Of a stretch of 64,000 bases of DNA, positions 35,526 to 46,710 are shown in pieces. The stretch is from assembly GCF_008932245.1 (NCBI RefSeq), contig NZ_CP034909.1, positions 2,679,001-2,743,000 of the forward strand, written 5' to 3'. Position numbers and translations under genes: made by a program. The notes under the pieces are model-generated. The model was not told the origin of the DNA and made no database searches. It worked only from the letters and a program-made list of their open reading frames with translations. Numbering within the stretch: position 1 is the stretch's first letter; each line of letters opens with the position of its first letter. The DNA is from Sinorhizobium alkalisoli (lineage in GTDB: Bacteria > Pseudomonadota > Alphaproteobacteria > Rhizobiales > Rhizobiaceae).

Positions 35526-37508
35526 ATGATCTCTCGCGAAAAACACGACCGGATGGCGAATGCAATCCGTTTCCTCTCCATGGACGCCGTCGAGAAGGCA
35601 AATTCCGGCCACCCCGGCCTTCCCATGGGTGCTGCCGACATAGCAACGGTTCTCTTCACCCGTTATCTGAGCTTCGACCCGAAGCAGCCCAATTGGCCCA
35701 ATCGCGATCGCTTCGTTCTGTCGGCCGGTCACGGTTCGATGCTGCTCTATTCGCTGCTCTATCTGACCGGTTACGAAGACATCACCATTGACGAGATCAA
35801 GAATTTCCGCCAGCTCGGCTCGCGGACGGCCGGCCATCCGGAATATGGCCACGCAGCCGGAATCGAGACGACGACCGGCCCACTCGGCCAGGGGCTGGCC
35901 AATTCCGTCGGCATGGCGATCGCCGAACGGAAGCTGCGCGATGAATTCGGAGCCGAGCTGATGGAGCACTACACTTACGTGCTCGCCGGCGACGGCTGTC
36001 TGATGGAAGGCATCAGCCAGGAGGCGATCGCGCTTGCCGGTCATCTGAAGCTCAACAAGCTGATCGTCTTCTGGGACGACAACAACATTTCGATCGACGG
36101 CCCGATCTCGATCGCCGACTCGACCGACCAGCACGCCCGCTTCCGCGCCTGCAACTGGCACACGATCGCCGTCGACGGCCATGATCCGGATGCGATCGCC
36201 GCCGCGATCGAGGAGGCTCAGAAGTCCGACAAGCCGACGATGATCGCCTGCAAGACCGTCATCGGCTTCGGCGCGCCGAACAAGGCAGGCACACACAAGG
36301 TGCACGGATCGCCGCTCGGCGCCGAGGAAATCGCCGCGACCCGCAAGGCGCTCGGCTGGGAAGCCGAAGCCTTCACCGTTCCCTCCGACGTCCTGGACGC
36401 CTGGCGGCTTGCGGGCCTGCGCTCGACCAAAGCGCGCAAGGAGTGGGACGAACGGCTGGAATCCGCCGAGACCGAGAAGAAGGCGCAGTTCATCCGCCGC
36501 TTCGCCGGCGACCTGGAAGGCAGCCTCGCCCCGGCGATCGGCGCCTATAAGCAGAAGCTTGCGGAGACCAGACCGTCTCCGGCCACCCGCAAGGCCTCCG
36601 AGGATGCGCTCGAAGTCATCAACGGTGTTCTCGCCGAAACGGTCGGCGGCTCTGCCGACCTGACCGGCTCCAACAACACCAAGACGAGCCAGACCCATTC
36701 GATCACCCCGGATAACTTCGCCGGCCGCTATATCCATTACGGCGTGCGCGAGCACGGCATGGCCGCCGCCATGAACGGCATGGCGCTGCATGGCGGCCTC
36801 ATCCCCTATTCCGGCGGATTCCTGATCTTCTCCGACTATTGCCGCCCGTCCATCCGCCTCGCCGCGCTGATGGGCATCCGCGTCATCCATGTGCTGACGC
36901 ATGACTCCATCGGCCTGGGCGAAGACGGTCCGACGCATCAGCCCGTCGAACACCTCGCCTCGCTGCGGGCGATCCCAAACCTCCTGGTTTTCCGCCCGGC
37001 CGATGCAACGGAGACCGCCGAATGCTGGCAGCTCGCGCTCGAAAGCCGAGCGCGTCCTTCGGCGATCGCACTGACGCGCCAGAACCTGATGGCGGTGCGC
37101 ACGGAATACGAAGAGGAAAATCTCTGTGCCCGCGGTGCCTATGACCTCATCACCGCCAGCGATGCAAAAGTGACGATATTCGCCACCGGTTCGGAAGTAG
37201 AGATCGCGGTGAAGGCATGCCAGACGCTGACGACCAAGGGCATTGCGACGCGCGTCGTTTCCGTTCCCTGCGTCGAGCTCTTTGCCGAGCAGAGCGAGGA
37301 TTATCAGCGAGCGATCATCGGCAATTCGCCGGTCAAGATCGCGGTCGAAGCCGGTGTGCGCCAGGGCTGGGATCATCTGATCGGCAGCGACGGCACCTTC
37401 ATCGGCATGTCGAGCTTCGGCGCTTCGGGCCCCTATAAGGACCTCTACAAGCATTTCGGCATCACGCCGGAAGCGGTGGTCGCCGCCGCCGAAGCCAAAT
37501 TGTCTTGA
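35526..37508 (+). CDS. tkt: Transketolase
   Basis: Thiamine-diphosphate enzyme moving two-carbon units between pentose, tetrose and triose/hexose phosphates. The 660-residue protein has all parts: [23 protein letters not shown], the ThDP motif [13 protein letters not shown]...NN (GDG about residue 156), the central [20 protein letters not shown], and a C-terminal domain. It heads a plus-strand run tkt-gap-(lipid-binding gene)-pgk. A short hairpin (37518-37536) before gap may reduce read-through rather than end transcription. Confidence 0.97.
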   Translation: MISREKHDRMANAIRFLSMDAVEKANSGHPGLPMGAADIATVLFTRYLSFDPKQPNWPNRDRFVLSAGHGSMLLYSLLYLTGYEDITIDEIKNFRQLGSRTAGHPEYGHAAGIETTTGPLGQGLANSVGMAIAERKLRDEFGAELMEHYTYVLAGDGCLMEGISQEAIALAGHLKLNKLIVFWDDNNISIDGPISIADSTDQHARFRACNWHTIAVDGHDPDAIAAAIEEAQKSDKPTMIACKTVIGFGAPNKAGTHKVHGSPLGAEEIAATRKALGWEAEAFTVPSDVLDAWRLAGLRSTKARKEWDERLESAETEKKAQFIRRFAGDLEGSLAPAIGAYKQKLAETRPSPATRKASEDALEVINGVLAETVGGSADLTGSNNTKTSQTHSITPDNFAGRYIHYGVREHGMAAAMNGMALHGGLIPYSGGFLIFSDYCRPSIRLAALMGIRVIHVLTHDSIGLGEDGPTHQPVEHLASLRAIPNLLVFRPADATETAECWQLALESRARPSAIALTRQNLMAVRTEYEEENLCARGAYDLITASDAKVTIFATGSEVEIAVKACQTLTTKGIATRVVSVPCVELFAEQSEDYQRAIIGNSPVKIAVEAGVRQGWDHLIGSDGTFIGMSSFGASGPYKDLYKHFGITPEAVVAAAEAKLS

Positions 37509-37577
37509 TCAACCGGTGGGCGCGCTTACGGCGCCCCCTATATGTTTCAACGCCACGCTGACAGGGAGAGACCCGAC

Positions 37578-38588
37578 ATGACAGTGAAAGTCGCCATCAA
37601 TGGTTTTGGCCGCATCGGCCGCAACGTGCTTCGCGCCATCGTCGAATCCGGCCGCACGGATATCGAAGTCGTCGCCATCAACGACCTCGGCCCGGTCGAG
37701 ACCAACGCCCACCTCCTGCGCTTCGACTCGATCCACGGTCGGTTCCCGGCCGACGTTAAGGTCGAAGGCGACGCGATCGTCATCAACAACGGCAAGCCGA
37801 TCAAGGTAACGGCCGTCCGCAACCCGGCCGAACTACCGCACAAGGAACTCGGCGTCGACATCGCGATGGAGTGCACCGGCATCTTCACCGCCCGCGACAA
37901 GGCTGCCGCCCATCTCGAAGCCGGCGCCAAGCGCGTCATCGTTTCGGCACCGGCCGATGGCGCCGACCTCACCGTCGTCTACGGCGTCAACCATGACAAG
38001 CTGACGAAGGATCATCTCGTTATCTCCAACGCATCCTGCACGACCAACTGCCTTGCACCGGTCGCCAAGGTGCTGAATGACGCCATCGGCATCGATCACG
38101 GCATGATGACGACGATCCACTCCTATACGAACGACCAGCCGTCGCTCGACCAGATGCACAAGGATCTCTACCGCGCCCGTGCAGCGGCACTGTCGATGAT
38201 CCCGACCTCGACCGGTGCCGCCAAGGCCGTCGGCCTGGTGCTGCCGGAACTCAAGGGCAAACTCGACGGCTTCGCCATGCGGGTGCCGACCCCGAACGTC
38301 TCGGTCGTCGACCTCAAGTTCGTCGCCAAGCGCGACACGACGAAGGAAGAGGTCAATGCCGCGATCAAGGCTGCGGCCGAAGGTCCGCTCAAGGGCGTTC
38401 TCGGCTATACGCTCGCCCCGAACGTCTCGGTCGACTTCAACCACGATCCGCATTCCTCGGTCTTCCACATGGACCAGACCAAGGTCATGGAAGGCAAGTT
38501 CGTGTCGATCCTGACCTGGTACGACAACGAATGGGGCTTCTCCAACCGTATGTCGGACACGGCAGTCGCTCTCGGCAAGCTCCTTTAA
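37578..38588 (+). CDS. gap: Glyceraldehyde-3-phosphate dehydrogenase, type I
   Basis: Reversible oxidation and phosphorylation of glyceraldehyde-3-phosphate with NAD. The 336 residues begin [21 protein letters not shown] (nucleotide fold) and contain the catalytic cysteine in [17 protein letters not shown]. The C-terminal [12 protein letters not shown] is standard. The start at 37578 follows AGGGAGAG. It lies 69 bases after tkt and five bases before the next gene. As the only GAPDH in the window and next to pgk, it is likely used in both glycolysis and gluconeogenesis. Confidence 0.98.
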   Translation: MTVKVAINGFGRIGRNVLRAIVESGRTDIEVVAINDLGPVETNAHLLRFDSIHGRFPADVKVEGDAIVINNGKPIKVTAVRNPAELPHKELGVDIAMECTGIFTARDKAAAHLEAGAKRVIVSAPADGADLTVVYGVNHDKLTKDHLVISNASCTTNCLAPVAKVLNDAIGIDHGMMTTIHSYTNDQPSLDQMHKDLYRARAAALSMIPTSTGAAKAVGLVLPELKGKLDGFAMRVPTPNVSVVDLKFVAKRDTTKEEVNAAIKAAAEGPLKGVLGYTLAPNVSVDFNHDPHSSVFHMDQTKVMEGKFVSILTWYDNEWGFSNRMSDTAVALGKLL

Positions 38589-38593
38589 GTTCG

Positions 38594-39183
38594 ATGTTCC
38601 GGGCCCTTTCCTCAACGACGGTACGCTGGCGTCCGCTCGAGGGGGAGGGGCTCGAGCATCTGACACTCAGAGCTTCGAATGCATCTTTCGGCGCGGCAAT
38701 ACGCGCCGAAAGCGTCGTAATCGGCGAGCGCGATAGCGTGGCTTATGGGGTGCGCTATCGGATCGACTGCGATGCCGGCTGGCGCGTGACCGCATTGACG
38801 GTCGAGACGATGGACGGGCGCAGCCTGCACCTGCTGTCCGACGGCAGCGGCCATTGGCGAACGGCCGAGGGTGCCGCCCTCCCCCGCTTCGACGGCTGCA
38901 TCGACGTGGACCTTGCCGGCACGCCCTTCACCAACACTCTGCCGATTCGCCGGCTGGGACTCGACAGCCGGTTCGGTACCGTGACGCTCAGGATGCTCTA
39001 TGTGCCCTTCGACACGTTCGAACCGAGCGTCGACGGACAGCGCTATACCTGCATTGAAGACGGCAGGCTGTATCGCTACGCGGCGGACGATTTGAGCTTC
39101 ACCGCCGACCTGCCGGTCGACGAGGACGGCCTCGTCATCGACTATCCCACTCTTTTCGGAAGACTATCACCGGAGACCATCTG

Positions 39184-39184
<1 letters not shown>
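38594..39184 (+). CDS. Putative glycolipid-binding protein (PF06475-like)
   Basis: A 196-residue protein resembling the putative glycolipid-binding family PF06475 (DUF1089): [18 protein letters not shown] at the start, [20 protein letters not shown] in the middle, [21 protein letters not shown] and a tyrosine-rich end. It has no signal peptide or membrane segment. It starts five bases after the gap stop and overlaps the pgk start (TGATG), so it is translated inside the glycolytic operon. No function is established; a lipid-sugar role is suggested only by the family name. Confidence 0.75.
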
Positions 39185-40383
<1,199 letters not shown>

Positions 40384-40393
40384 CAGCAGCCGT

Positions 40394-40430
40394 CCGACCC
40401 GGGCACGAGGCTCGGGTCGGAATAATTCCA
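40394..40430 (+). terminator. Hairpin after pgk
   Basis: CCGACCCG (40394-40401) pairs with CGGGTCGG (40413-40420), an 8-base stem with an 11-base loop followed by AATAATT. There is no clean U run, so termination is likely but not certain. Confidence 0.5.
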
Positions 40431-40438
40431 AATGTTTC

Positions 40439-40465
40439 AAACGATTAAAATTATTTAAATCGTTT
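40439..40465. promoter_or_regulatory. Candidate LacI-type operator before fbaB
   Basis: AAACGATT (40439-40446) and AATCGTTT (40458-40465) are inverted copies 11 bases apart in an AT-rich island about 150 bases before fbaB. The right half extends to TAAATCGTTTTA, an imperfect palindrome centred on CG, the usual LacI/GalR operator form. A similar CG-centred palindrome is found upstream of the pyk operon. Confidence 0.5.
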
Positions 40466-40610
40466 TAGCCCGTTTTACTGCCATTTTCCCGCACAGTATC
40501 TTCTGTTAACGCGCCGTCGCTCGGCAGCGCGGAACCGTCTCGTGCGCCGAGCCAGAACGTGTTTCATTCGCTGCTCCGCCGATGATCGGCGCTGTGTGTA
40601 GGAGAACAAG

Positions 40611-41636
40611 ATGAGCGAAAGACTGGAAGATATTGCGGTTGCCATGGTTGCCAATGGCCGGGGCCTGCTCGCAGCCGACGAGTCGACCGGGACGATCAAG
40701 AAGCGCTTCGACGGCATCGGACTGGAATCCACCGAAATCTCGCGCCGCGACTATCGCGAAATGCTGCTGCGATCCGACGAGGCAATGCGCGACTATATCT
40801 CCGGCGTCATTCTCTATGAGGAGACCCTGTTCCAGAAAGCCGCCGATGGCACGCCGCTCGTCGAGGTCATCAAGAACGCCGGCTCGATCCCCGGCATCAA
40901 GGTCGACACGGGCGCCAAGCCGATGCCCTATTTCCCCAGCGAAACGATCACCGAAGGCCTGGATGGTCTCGCCGGCCGGCTAGCCAAATACCATCAAGCC
41001 GGCGCCCGTTTCGCGAAGTGGCGCGGCGTCCTCGCCATTTCCGAGGCGCTTCCGACCTGGGGTGCGGTCAAGGCTAATGCGCACGCCCTCGCGCGCTATG
41101 CCGCGCTTTGCCAAGAAGCCGGGATCGTGCCGATCGTCGAACCGGAAGTGCTGATGGACGGCGCCCCCGGCGATCACTCGATCGAGCGCTCGGAAGAAGT
41201 AACCGAATGGGTGCTTCGCACGGTCTTCGAGGAGCTCGGCGACGCACGGGTCAAGCTCGAGGGCATGATCCTGAAGCCGAGCATGGTGATAGACGGCAAG
41301 AAGGCGCGCAAGGCCTCGGTCGAGGACGTCGCCGAACGCACGATCAAGGTGCTGAAGCGCACGGTGCCCGCCGCGGTCCCCGGCATCGCCTTCCTCTCCG
41401 GCGGCCAGTCGACGGAAGAGGCAACCGCCCATCTCTGCGCCATGAACACCGCGCACGACCTGCCATGGAAACTCACCTTCTCCTACGGCCGGGCGCTGCA
41501 GCAGGAGGCGCTCAAAGCCTGGAGTGGCAAGGCGGAAAACGTCGCCGCCGGTCAGCGCGCCTTCACCCATCGCGCTAAGATGTGCAGCCTCGCCGCCAAG
41601 GGCAGTTGGAAGAAGGATCTCGAACAGGCCGCTTGA
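40611..41636 (+). CDS. fbaB: Class I fructose-bisphosphate aldolase
   Basis: Schiff-base aldolase of the eukaryotic-like class I family, cleaving or making fructose-1,6-bisphosphate. The 341 residues include GRGLLAADESTGTIKKRF, FAKWRGVLAI and the lysine-bearing KLEGMILKPSMV, with LSGGQSTEEAT after it. The start ATG follows GTAGGAGAAC. It is 227 bases after pgk with its own upstream region containing a hairpin and a possible operator, so it may be a separate transcript. A terminator follows. Confidence 0.97.
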   Translation: MSERLEDIAVAMVANGRGLLAADESTGTIKKRFDGIGLESTEISRRDYREMLLRSDEAMRDYISGVILYEETLFQKAADGTPLVEVIKNAGSIPGIKVDTGAKPMPYFPSETITEGLDGLAGRLAKYHQAGARFAKWRGVLAISEALPTWGAVKANAHALARYAALCQEAGIVPIVEPEVLMDGAPGDHSIERSEEVTEWVLRTVFEELGDARVKLEGMILKPSMVIDGKKARKASVEDVAERTIKVLKRTVPAAVPGIAFLSGGQSTEEATAHLCAMNTAHDLPWKLTFSYGRALQQEALKAWSGKAENVAAGQRAFTHRAKMCSLAAKGSWKKDLEQAA

Positions 41637-41668
41637 GCGGCACCAGTTTAGAGGGGAGAGAGGAGCAG

Positions 41669-41697
41669 GCCCGGCGTCAGCAATGTCGCCGGGCTTT
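41669..41697 (+). terminator. Terminator after fbaB
   Basis: GCCCGGCG (41669-41676) and CGCCGGGC (41687-41694) form an 8-base stem followed by TTTCTC, 33 bases after the fbaB stop. Confidence 0.65.
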
Positions 41698-41807
41698 CTC
41701 GTGCGCGAAGCGGGCCCACGAAAATTGTCCGGGTGACAACTCCGCTGTTTCGGCAGGCACAGCCGGAATCTACAGCTTAATCATCGCCGATTGAATCCAG
41801 GGCCTCC

Positions 41808-42725
41808 ATGACAAGCATCTCCTTTATCACCGTCGATGTCTTCACGTCTGAGCGCTTCGCCGGAAACCAGCTTGCCGTCATCCCCGACGCGCGAGGCCTG
41901 AGCGACGCTCGGATGCAGGCGATCGCCGCGGAGTTCGGCTATTCCGAAACCAGCTTCGTCCTGCCGCCCGAAAGCGCTGAGAATACCGCTCGGGTGCGCA
42001 TCTTCACGCCGACGAGCGAGGTGCCCTTTGCCGGGCATCCGAATGTCGGCACCGGCTTCGCGCTCGGACGTCAGGAGGAAATCTTCGGCAAGAGGCCGGG
42101 CGAGCATCTGCATTTTGAGGAGAAGGCGGGGCTTGTCGAAGTCACCCTGCAGCGCAAGGACGGTATCGTCAGCGGCGCACGCATTGTTGCCCCGAAACCA
42201 CTCGCCGTCGGGCCCGAGATCGACACGGCGACCGTTGCGGCCTGTGCCTCGCTCGATCCCGATGCCTTGAGCGACCGCCATCACGTACCGGTGCGCGTCT
42301 CCGTCGGCCTCGCTTTCACCATCGCCGAGATCGGGGACATCGATTGGCTTTCGAAGGCGCGGCCGAATGTCAGCGCCTTTGACGCGGCGAACGCCCGCTA
42401 TCCGCTGGCAGAGGACTCGTTCAGCCTGTTTCTCTACGCCCGCACCCGCGAGCATCCCTGGCGCATTCGCGCCCGCATGTTTGCGCCGCTCGACAATGTC
42501 ATTGAGGATCCGGCGACGGGAAGCGCCTCGGCAGCGCTCGGCGCCTACCTCGTTTCGCGCCTGCCGGACGCGGATGCCGAAGTTGAGCTCACGATCGAGC
42601 AGGGCGTTGAAATGCGACGCCGCAGCCTGATCACGGTCAGCGTCAGCAAGAAGAGCGGCATTCTCGGTAAGGTCGGCGTCTCCGGCGACTGTGTCATTGC
42701 CATGCGCGGATCGATCGACATTTGA
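41808..42725 (+). CDS. PhzF-family isomerase/epimerase-like protein
   Basis: Diaminopimelate-epimerase-like fold; the phenazine enzyme PhzF isomerises a dihydroanthranilate, while most genomic homologues have no known substrate. The 305 residues contain FITVDVFTSERFAGNQLAVI, the glutamate region FGYSETSFVLP, EVPFAGHPNVGTGFAL and [16 protein letters not shown], all typical of the family. No phenazine genes are nearby. It stands alone between fbaB and a mosaic repeat. Confidence 0.9.
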   Translation: MTSISFITVDVFTSERFAGNQLAVIPDARGLSDARMQAIAAEFGYSETSFVLPPESAENTARVRIFTPTSEVPFAGHPNVGTGFALGRQEEIFGKRPGEHLHFEEKAGLVEVTLQRKDGIVSGARIVAPKPLAVGPEIDTATVAACASLDPDALSDRHHVPVRVSVGLAFTIAEIGDIDWLSKARPNVSAFDAANARYPLAEDSFSLFLYARTREHPWRIRARMFAPLDNVIEDPATGSASAALGAYLVSRLPDADAEVELTIEQGVEMRRRSLITVSVSKKSGILGKVGVSGDCVIAMRGSIDI

Positions 42726-42728
42726 CGC

Positions 42729-42775
42729 CTACAGCGCCGCGCGTCCTATTAGACGCGCAAAGCACGGCGCTGTAA
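42729..42775. repeat. Mosaic intergenic palindromic element, partial copy
   Basis: TACAGCGCCG (42730-42739) and CGGCGCTGTA (42765-42774) are exact inverted arms around an imperfect GCGTC/GACGC core, matching the palindromic module at 47095-47134. It follows the PhzF-like gene and faces the cyclase gene, so it may act as a shared transcript end. Confidence 0.65.
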
Positions 42776-42833
42776 CATCCGCGGGTCTTGTCGGATGCGC
42801 AGAGGTCGCTTTGTCTTTGGGATCAAGGTCGAT

Positions 42834-44717
42834 CTACGGAGACATCAAGCAACCGGCGACTGAGTCGAGGAGGCTGCGGAAGCGTGGATGGTCGCGAATG
42901 GCATCGAGGTCGGAATCCTGCTTGAACCAGAGCAGATGATAGCCGGAGCTCTGGGGGACGACCGCCTCAAGCAGGTCGAGTGCGCGCTCGCACTCGCCAA
43001 CGAGCGAACAGACGCAGGCGAGGTTGTATTGCGCGACGAGGTCCTCGGGATCGATCGCGAGAGCGCGCGCCGCCCATTCCTTCGCCCGCTCCACTTCGCC
43101 GAGATGTGCGAGCGCCAGCGCGCCGCGATGCGCCGGGCCGGAGTTCTCCGGATGCTGCTCCAGCGCCCGTTCGGCTCGCTCGATGCCTGTCCGCGCCCAG
43201 CGCCGCCGCTCCGGCTCCGCGCCGAGTGCGCGGTAGCAGGTCATCAAGTGGATCGGTGAAAGATAGTCGTCCGGCCGAATCTCCGCGGCGCGCGTGAAGA
43301 ACTCGGCCGCCTCGCCAAACCGTCCCTGCATGAAAAGATATCGGCCGTAGTGGAAATTGGCCTCGTAAAGCGACGGGTCGAGCGCCAGTGCCTGACGGAG
43401 CTCGCGCCCGGCTTCCTCGGTTTGCCCGTCCTGATGCAGCGCCATTCCGCGAGAAGCATGGGCCTCGGCGAGATGCGGATCGAGCGACAGCGCCCGGGCG
43501 CTCATATCGAGGATGCTTTCGAGCGGAAAGTCCTTTTCGTGCCAGTCCCTGATCGCGCATTCGCAATCGGCGATGCCGGCATAGGCTCGGGCATAGTTCG
43601 GATCGAGCTCGACCGCCTTCAGGAACATCCGGCGCGCCAGCAGCATGTAGGCGCGCGTCCAGGCATGCGAGAACTGACGGCCGCGCAGGTAATAGGTATA
43701 GGCCTCGACCGAGGTGGTCGGATCGCTCTCGATCGCCTTCTTTTCTTCCGGCAGGAGTTTGATCCTGAGCTGGTTGACGATCGCATGGGTGATCTCGTCC
43801 TGAATGGCAAAGATATCCGTCAGATCGCGATCGTAACGGTCGGCCCACAAATGTCCACCGGTGTGCGCGTCGATGAGCTGACCGGTGATGCGCACCCGCT
43901 CGCCCACCTTGCGCACACTGCCTTCCAGGATGTAGCGCACGCCGAGTTCATGGGCGATCTGCTTGATCTTCACCGCCTTGCCTTTGTAGGTGAAGACGGT
44001 GTTGCGCGCGACCACATGCAGCTGCGAAATCTTCGACAGGTCTGTGATGATGTCCTCGGTGATCCCGTCGGAGAAATATTCCTGCTCCGGATCGTGGCTC
44101 ATGTTGGTAAAGGGCAGGACCGCGATCGACAGCTCATAGCCGCTGTCGACCGGCGGAGCCTCCGACTCCTGTCCCGCGGCGCCGTCGCCGAGAACAACGG
44201 TATAGACGCGGATATTCGGAGCGATGTTTTTCAGGCTGAACTCGCCCCTGTCGACAAAGCCGAGAGTGAGCCGCGATCCGATCTGGTCGCGCACCGATGC
44301 GGAAACCGCGATACCGGAGGGATCGGCAAGCCCTTCGAGGCGCGCGGCCACATTGACGCCATCGCCGAATATGTCGCCGTCCTCGACGATCACGTCGCCG
44401 AGATGGACGCCGATCCTGAGTTCGATACGCCGGGTTTTCGCCAGGCCGAGGTTCCGGTCGAGCATGCCCCGCTGGATCTCCGCGGCACAGGCGACCGCAT
44501 TCACGACGCTCGAAAATTCCACCAGTATACCGTCGCCGGTCAGCTTGACGATACGGCCCCGGTGCTCCTCGATCTTCGGCTCCACGAATTCGCGGCGATG
44601 CCGTTTCAGCGCAGCCAGGGTTCCCGCCTCATCGGTTCCCATGAGGCGGCTGTAGCCCACGACGTTGGCTGCGAGGATTGCGGTCAGGCGGCGTTCCAAG
44701 AGAGCCTCGATATCCAT
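42834..44717 (-). CDS. Class III cyclase-domain protein with TPR repeats, altered metal site
   Basis: The 627-residue protein joins an N-terminal adenylate/guanylate cyclase domain (about residues 10-175), a middle domain beginning SIAVLPFTNMSHDPEQEYFSDGITEDI (about 195-310), and C-terminal TPR repeats (about 340-600). This architecture is greatly expanded in Sinorhizobium. The first metal-binding Asp of the cyclase (usual AADVVGYSR) is Asn here (AANVVGYSRLM); the second, in LTGDGILVEF, is kept. Catalysis may therefore be weak or absent. The start at 44717 is chosen over a GTG at 44732. Confidence 0.88.
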   Translation of the reverse strand: MDIEALLERRLTAILAANVVGYSRLMGTDEAGTLAALKRHRREFVEPKIEEHRGRIVKLTGDGILVEFSSVVNAVACAAEIQRGMLDRNLGLAKTRRIELRIGVHLGDVIVEDGDIFGDGVNVAARLEGLADPSGIAVSASVRDQIGSRLTLGFVDRGEFSLKNIAPNIRVYTVVLGDGAAGQESEAPPVDSGYELSIAVLPFTNMSHDPEQEYFSDGITEDIITDLSKISQLHVVARNTVFTYKGKAVKIKQIAHELGVRYILEGSVRKVGERVRITGQLIDAHTGGHLWADRYDRDLTDIFAIQDEITHAIVNQLRIKLLPEEKKAIESDPTTSVEAYTYYLRGRQFSHAWTRAYMLLARRMFLKAVELDPNYARAYAGIADCECAIRDWHEKDFPLESILDMSARALSLDPHLAEAHASRGMALHQDGQTEEAGRELRQALALDPSLYEANFHYGRYLFMQGRFGEAAEFFTRAAEIRPDDYLSPIHLMTCYRALGAEPERRRWARTGIERAERALEQHPENSGPAHRGALALAHLGEVERAKEWAARALAIDPEDLVAQYNLACVCSLVGECERALDLLEAVVPQSSGYHLLWFKQDSDLDAIRDHPRFRSLLDSVAGCLMSP

Positions 44718-45066
44718 CTTCTGGCGGAGCACGGTAATTTAACCTTTTCTTGCCATCCTGTCCCGCGGAGACTTTCATCCGTTGCGGCGCTGCTGCTTCC
44801 AGGGCACAAGGCACCGGCAGCGCTTCCAAACGCGGCGTGGCCCAAACGATAGCCCAGCCGCAAAAGCTGAGCTGTTTCAAAAGGAACGCCGTCGCGCCAG
44901 CCCGAGGCGGCACGCTCCACGCAGGCGGAGGAGGGACGAGTGCGGTCTGCCTATGGTGCTATCGCGGCGAGGCAGATATTCATGGGTTTACCCACGATTA
45001 TCTCTTGGATTCCTCAGCTTTCCCGCACGTTCTGATCGCAGAAACGCGGAATATTTCTTAACCTGC
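44718..45066. other. 349-base gap with no supported gene
   Basis: Open frames exist on both strands, but none has a family match or a good start. It should contain the cyclase promoter. Nothing else is visible. Confidence 0.4.
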
Positions 45067-45222
45067 TTAGGGCCTCACGAGCACCGTGATCATCATGACC
45101 GCGATGGCGAAGACGGCAATTTTCCAGAAATCCCGACGCTGCCTGAGCCCCGGATATCCGAGCGGCTTGATGAGCTGCACGCACATGGCGAGGAGCAGCA
45201 GTAGCGCCAGTATTTTCGACAT
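45067..45222 (-). CDS. Small two-helix membrane protein
   Basis: A 51-residue reading frame starting MSKILALLLLLAMCVQLIKPLG with a first hydrophobic helix, a short basic loop (LRQRRDFWK) and a second helix (IAVFAIAVMMITVLV), ending VRP. The amphipathic pattern and absence of rare residues suggest a real small membrane protein, and similar proteins of this length occur in rhizobia. The ribosome site is weak. It is divergent from the MFS transporter gene. Function is unknown. Confidence 0.6.
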   Translation of the reverse strand: MSKILALLLLLAMCVQLIKPLGYPGLRQRRDFWKIAVFAIAVMMITVLVRP

Positions 45223-45402
45223 TCGTTCGGCCCGGAGAATTCTGCAGCCGCAGGGTCTGCGTCATACGGCTGTCACTTTTCGTCGCATAGAGGGCTATTG
45301 TTTTCGCCGCCGATTTGCAATGACCGGCAGAGACGAATCCAGCCGGCAAAGCGTCGTGTCCTGCCGCGACTTGCCGGTACCAGAACCACTTTCGGATATA
45401 TC

Positions 45403-46710
45403 ATGAGAAAGAACCTGCTTCTTCCCATCGCCGCGCTCCTGCTGGGCACCCTCTTCCTCTTCCTCGGGAACGGGCTGCACAGTCTGCTCCTGCCTGTGCG
45501 CGGCACGGCGGAAGGATATCCGACCGTTGTTCTCGGCCTGCTCGGCACATCCTGGGCCTCCGGCTTCGTCCTTGGCTGCTTCTTCGCGCCGAATGTGGTC
45601 AAGCGCATCGGCCATGTCCGCGCCTTCAGTGTCTTCACCGCGCTGATCGCGATCATCGCGCTGATGACCGGGGTAATGGTCGATCCGGTCTCGTGGGTCG
45701 TGCTCAGGGCGGTTACCGGCTTTTCCACCGCCGGTACGTCGATGATCATCGAGAGCTGGCTGAACGAACGCGCCACGAACGAGAGCCGCGGCGTGATCTT
45801 TTCGCTCTACATCGCGATCACGCTCGTCGGTGTCGTGGGCGGCCAGATGATGATCCCCTTCGGAGAAACGTCGACGACCTTCTTCTTCATGATCTGCGGT
45901 ATTCTCTATTGCGTCGCCATGCTGCCGACATTGCTGTCGAAGGCCGCCACGCCGCAGCCGCTCCAGCAGGTTCGGCTCGATCTTCGCGGCCTTTATCGCA
46001 ATTCACCGGTTTCTTTCCTCGGTATCCTGCTGGTCGGCATCGCCAACGGAGCCTTCGGCACGCTCGGCGCGGTGTTCGGGCGCCAGGCCGGCCTTTCCGA
46101 CAGCACGGTCGCCATGATGATGAGCGTCGCGATCTTTTCGGGCGCAGTCATGCAATTGCCGGCCGGCCGCATCTCCGACCGGGTCGACCGCCGCTATGTG
46201 CTGGCCGTCCTCGCCGGCGTCGGAGCCTTGGCGGGACTCCTGCTCTTCCTCTTCGAACCGGGCCAGGTCTGGATCGTGCTGACGATGATCGCCATCTACG
46301 GCGCCGCCGCCAACGCGCTCTATCCGATCGCCGTATCCCACGCCAACGACTTCGCCACGGCCGAGGACTTCGTCAAGGTCTCGGGCGGCCTCTTGCTGCT
46401 CTATGGGATCGGTACGATCATCGGCCCGACGATCGGCGGACCGGTGATGACCGCAGCGGGACCCTATGGCCTCTTCATGATCACCGCCGCAGCGCATATG
46501 CTGATCTCCGCCTATGCGATCGTCCGCAGCCGCCGTCGCGCACCGGTGCCCGTCGCCGAACGCGAGACCTTCTCGCCGGTCAATGCCGGCACGGCGACGA
46601 CGCCCGAAAGCCTGCAGCTCTCGCCGCGGGCGGCACCGCTGGACGAGCCGCAGGAGGATGCCGACTGCATGGTGGAAGACCAGGAGGAGAAAGAGAATGA
46701 GCCTGTTTGA
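45403..46710 (+). CDS. MFS transporter (YcaD-like)
   Basis: Twelve-helix major facilitator superfamily permease. The 435-residue protein begins MRKNLLLPIAALLLGTLFLFLGNGLHSLLLP and has GRISDRVDRRYVL (the loop 8-9 copy of the DRxGRR motif). The C-terminal 45 residues are a cytosolic acidic tail (DEPQEDADCMVEDQEEKEN). This N-terminal shape matches the YcaD group, whose substrate is not well defined. Upstream in-frame sequence from 45298 is not hydrophobic, so I start at 45403. Its end overlaps the DUF1192 gene by 14 bases. Confidence 0.9.
   Translation: MRKNLLLPIAALLLGTLFLFLGNGLHSLLLPVRGTAEGYPTVVLGLLGTSWASGFVLGCFFAPNVVKRIGHVRAFSVFTALIAIIALMTGVMVDPVSWVVLRAVTGFSTAGTSMIIESWLNERATNESRGVIFSLYIAITLVGVVGGQMMIPFGETSTTFFFMICGILYCVAMLPTLLSKAATPQPLQQVRLDLRGLYRNSPVSFLGILLVGIANGAFGTLGAVFGRQAGLSDSTVAMMMSVAIFSGAVMQLPAGRISDRVDRRYVLAVLAGVGALAGLLLFLFEPGQVWIVLTMIAIYGAAANALYPIAVSHANDFATAEDFVKVSGGLLLLYGIGTIIGPTIGGPVMTAAGPYGLFMITAAAHMLISAYAIVRSRRRAPVPVAERETFSPVNAGTATTPESLQLSPRAAPLDEPQEDADCMVEDQEEKENEPV

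Noticed and set aside
35448-37454. 668-codon open frame on the minus strand opposite tkt
   Set aside because: It lies fully antisense to an intact transketolase gene, its product is rich in Arg, Asp and Gly without any family motif, and such frames are expected at this GC content.
37518-37543. Separate gap promoter using CTATAT at 37538
   Set aside because: The -10-like hexamer is good, but the -35 position holds GGTGGG, so a promoter is not supported.
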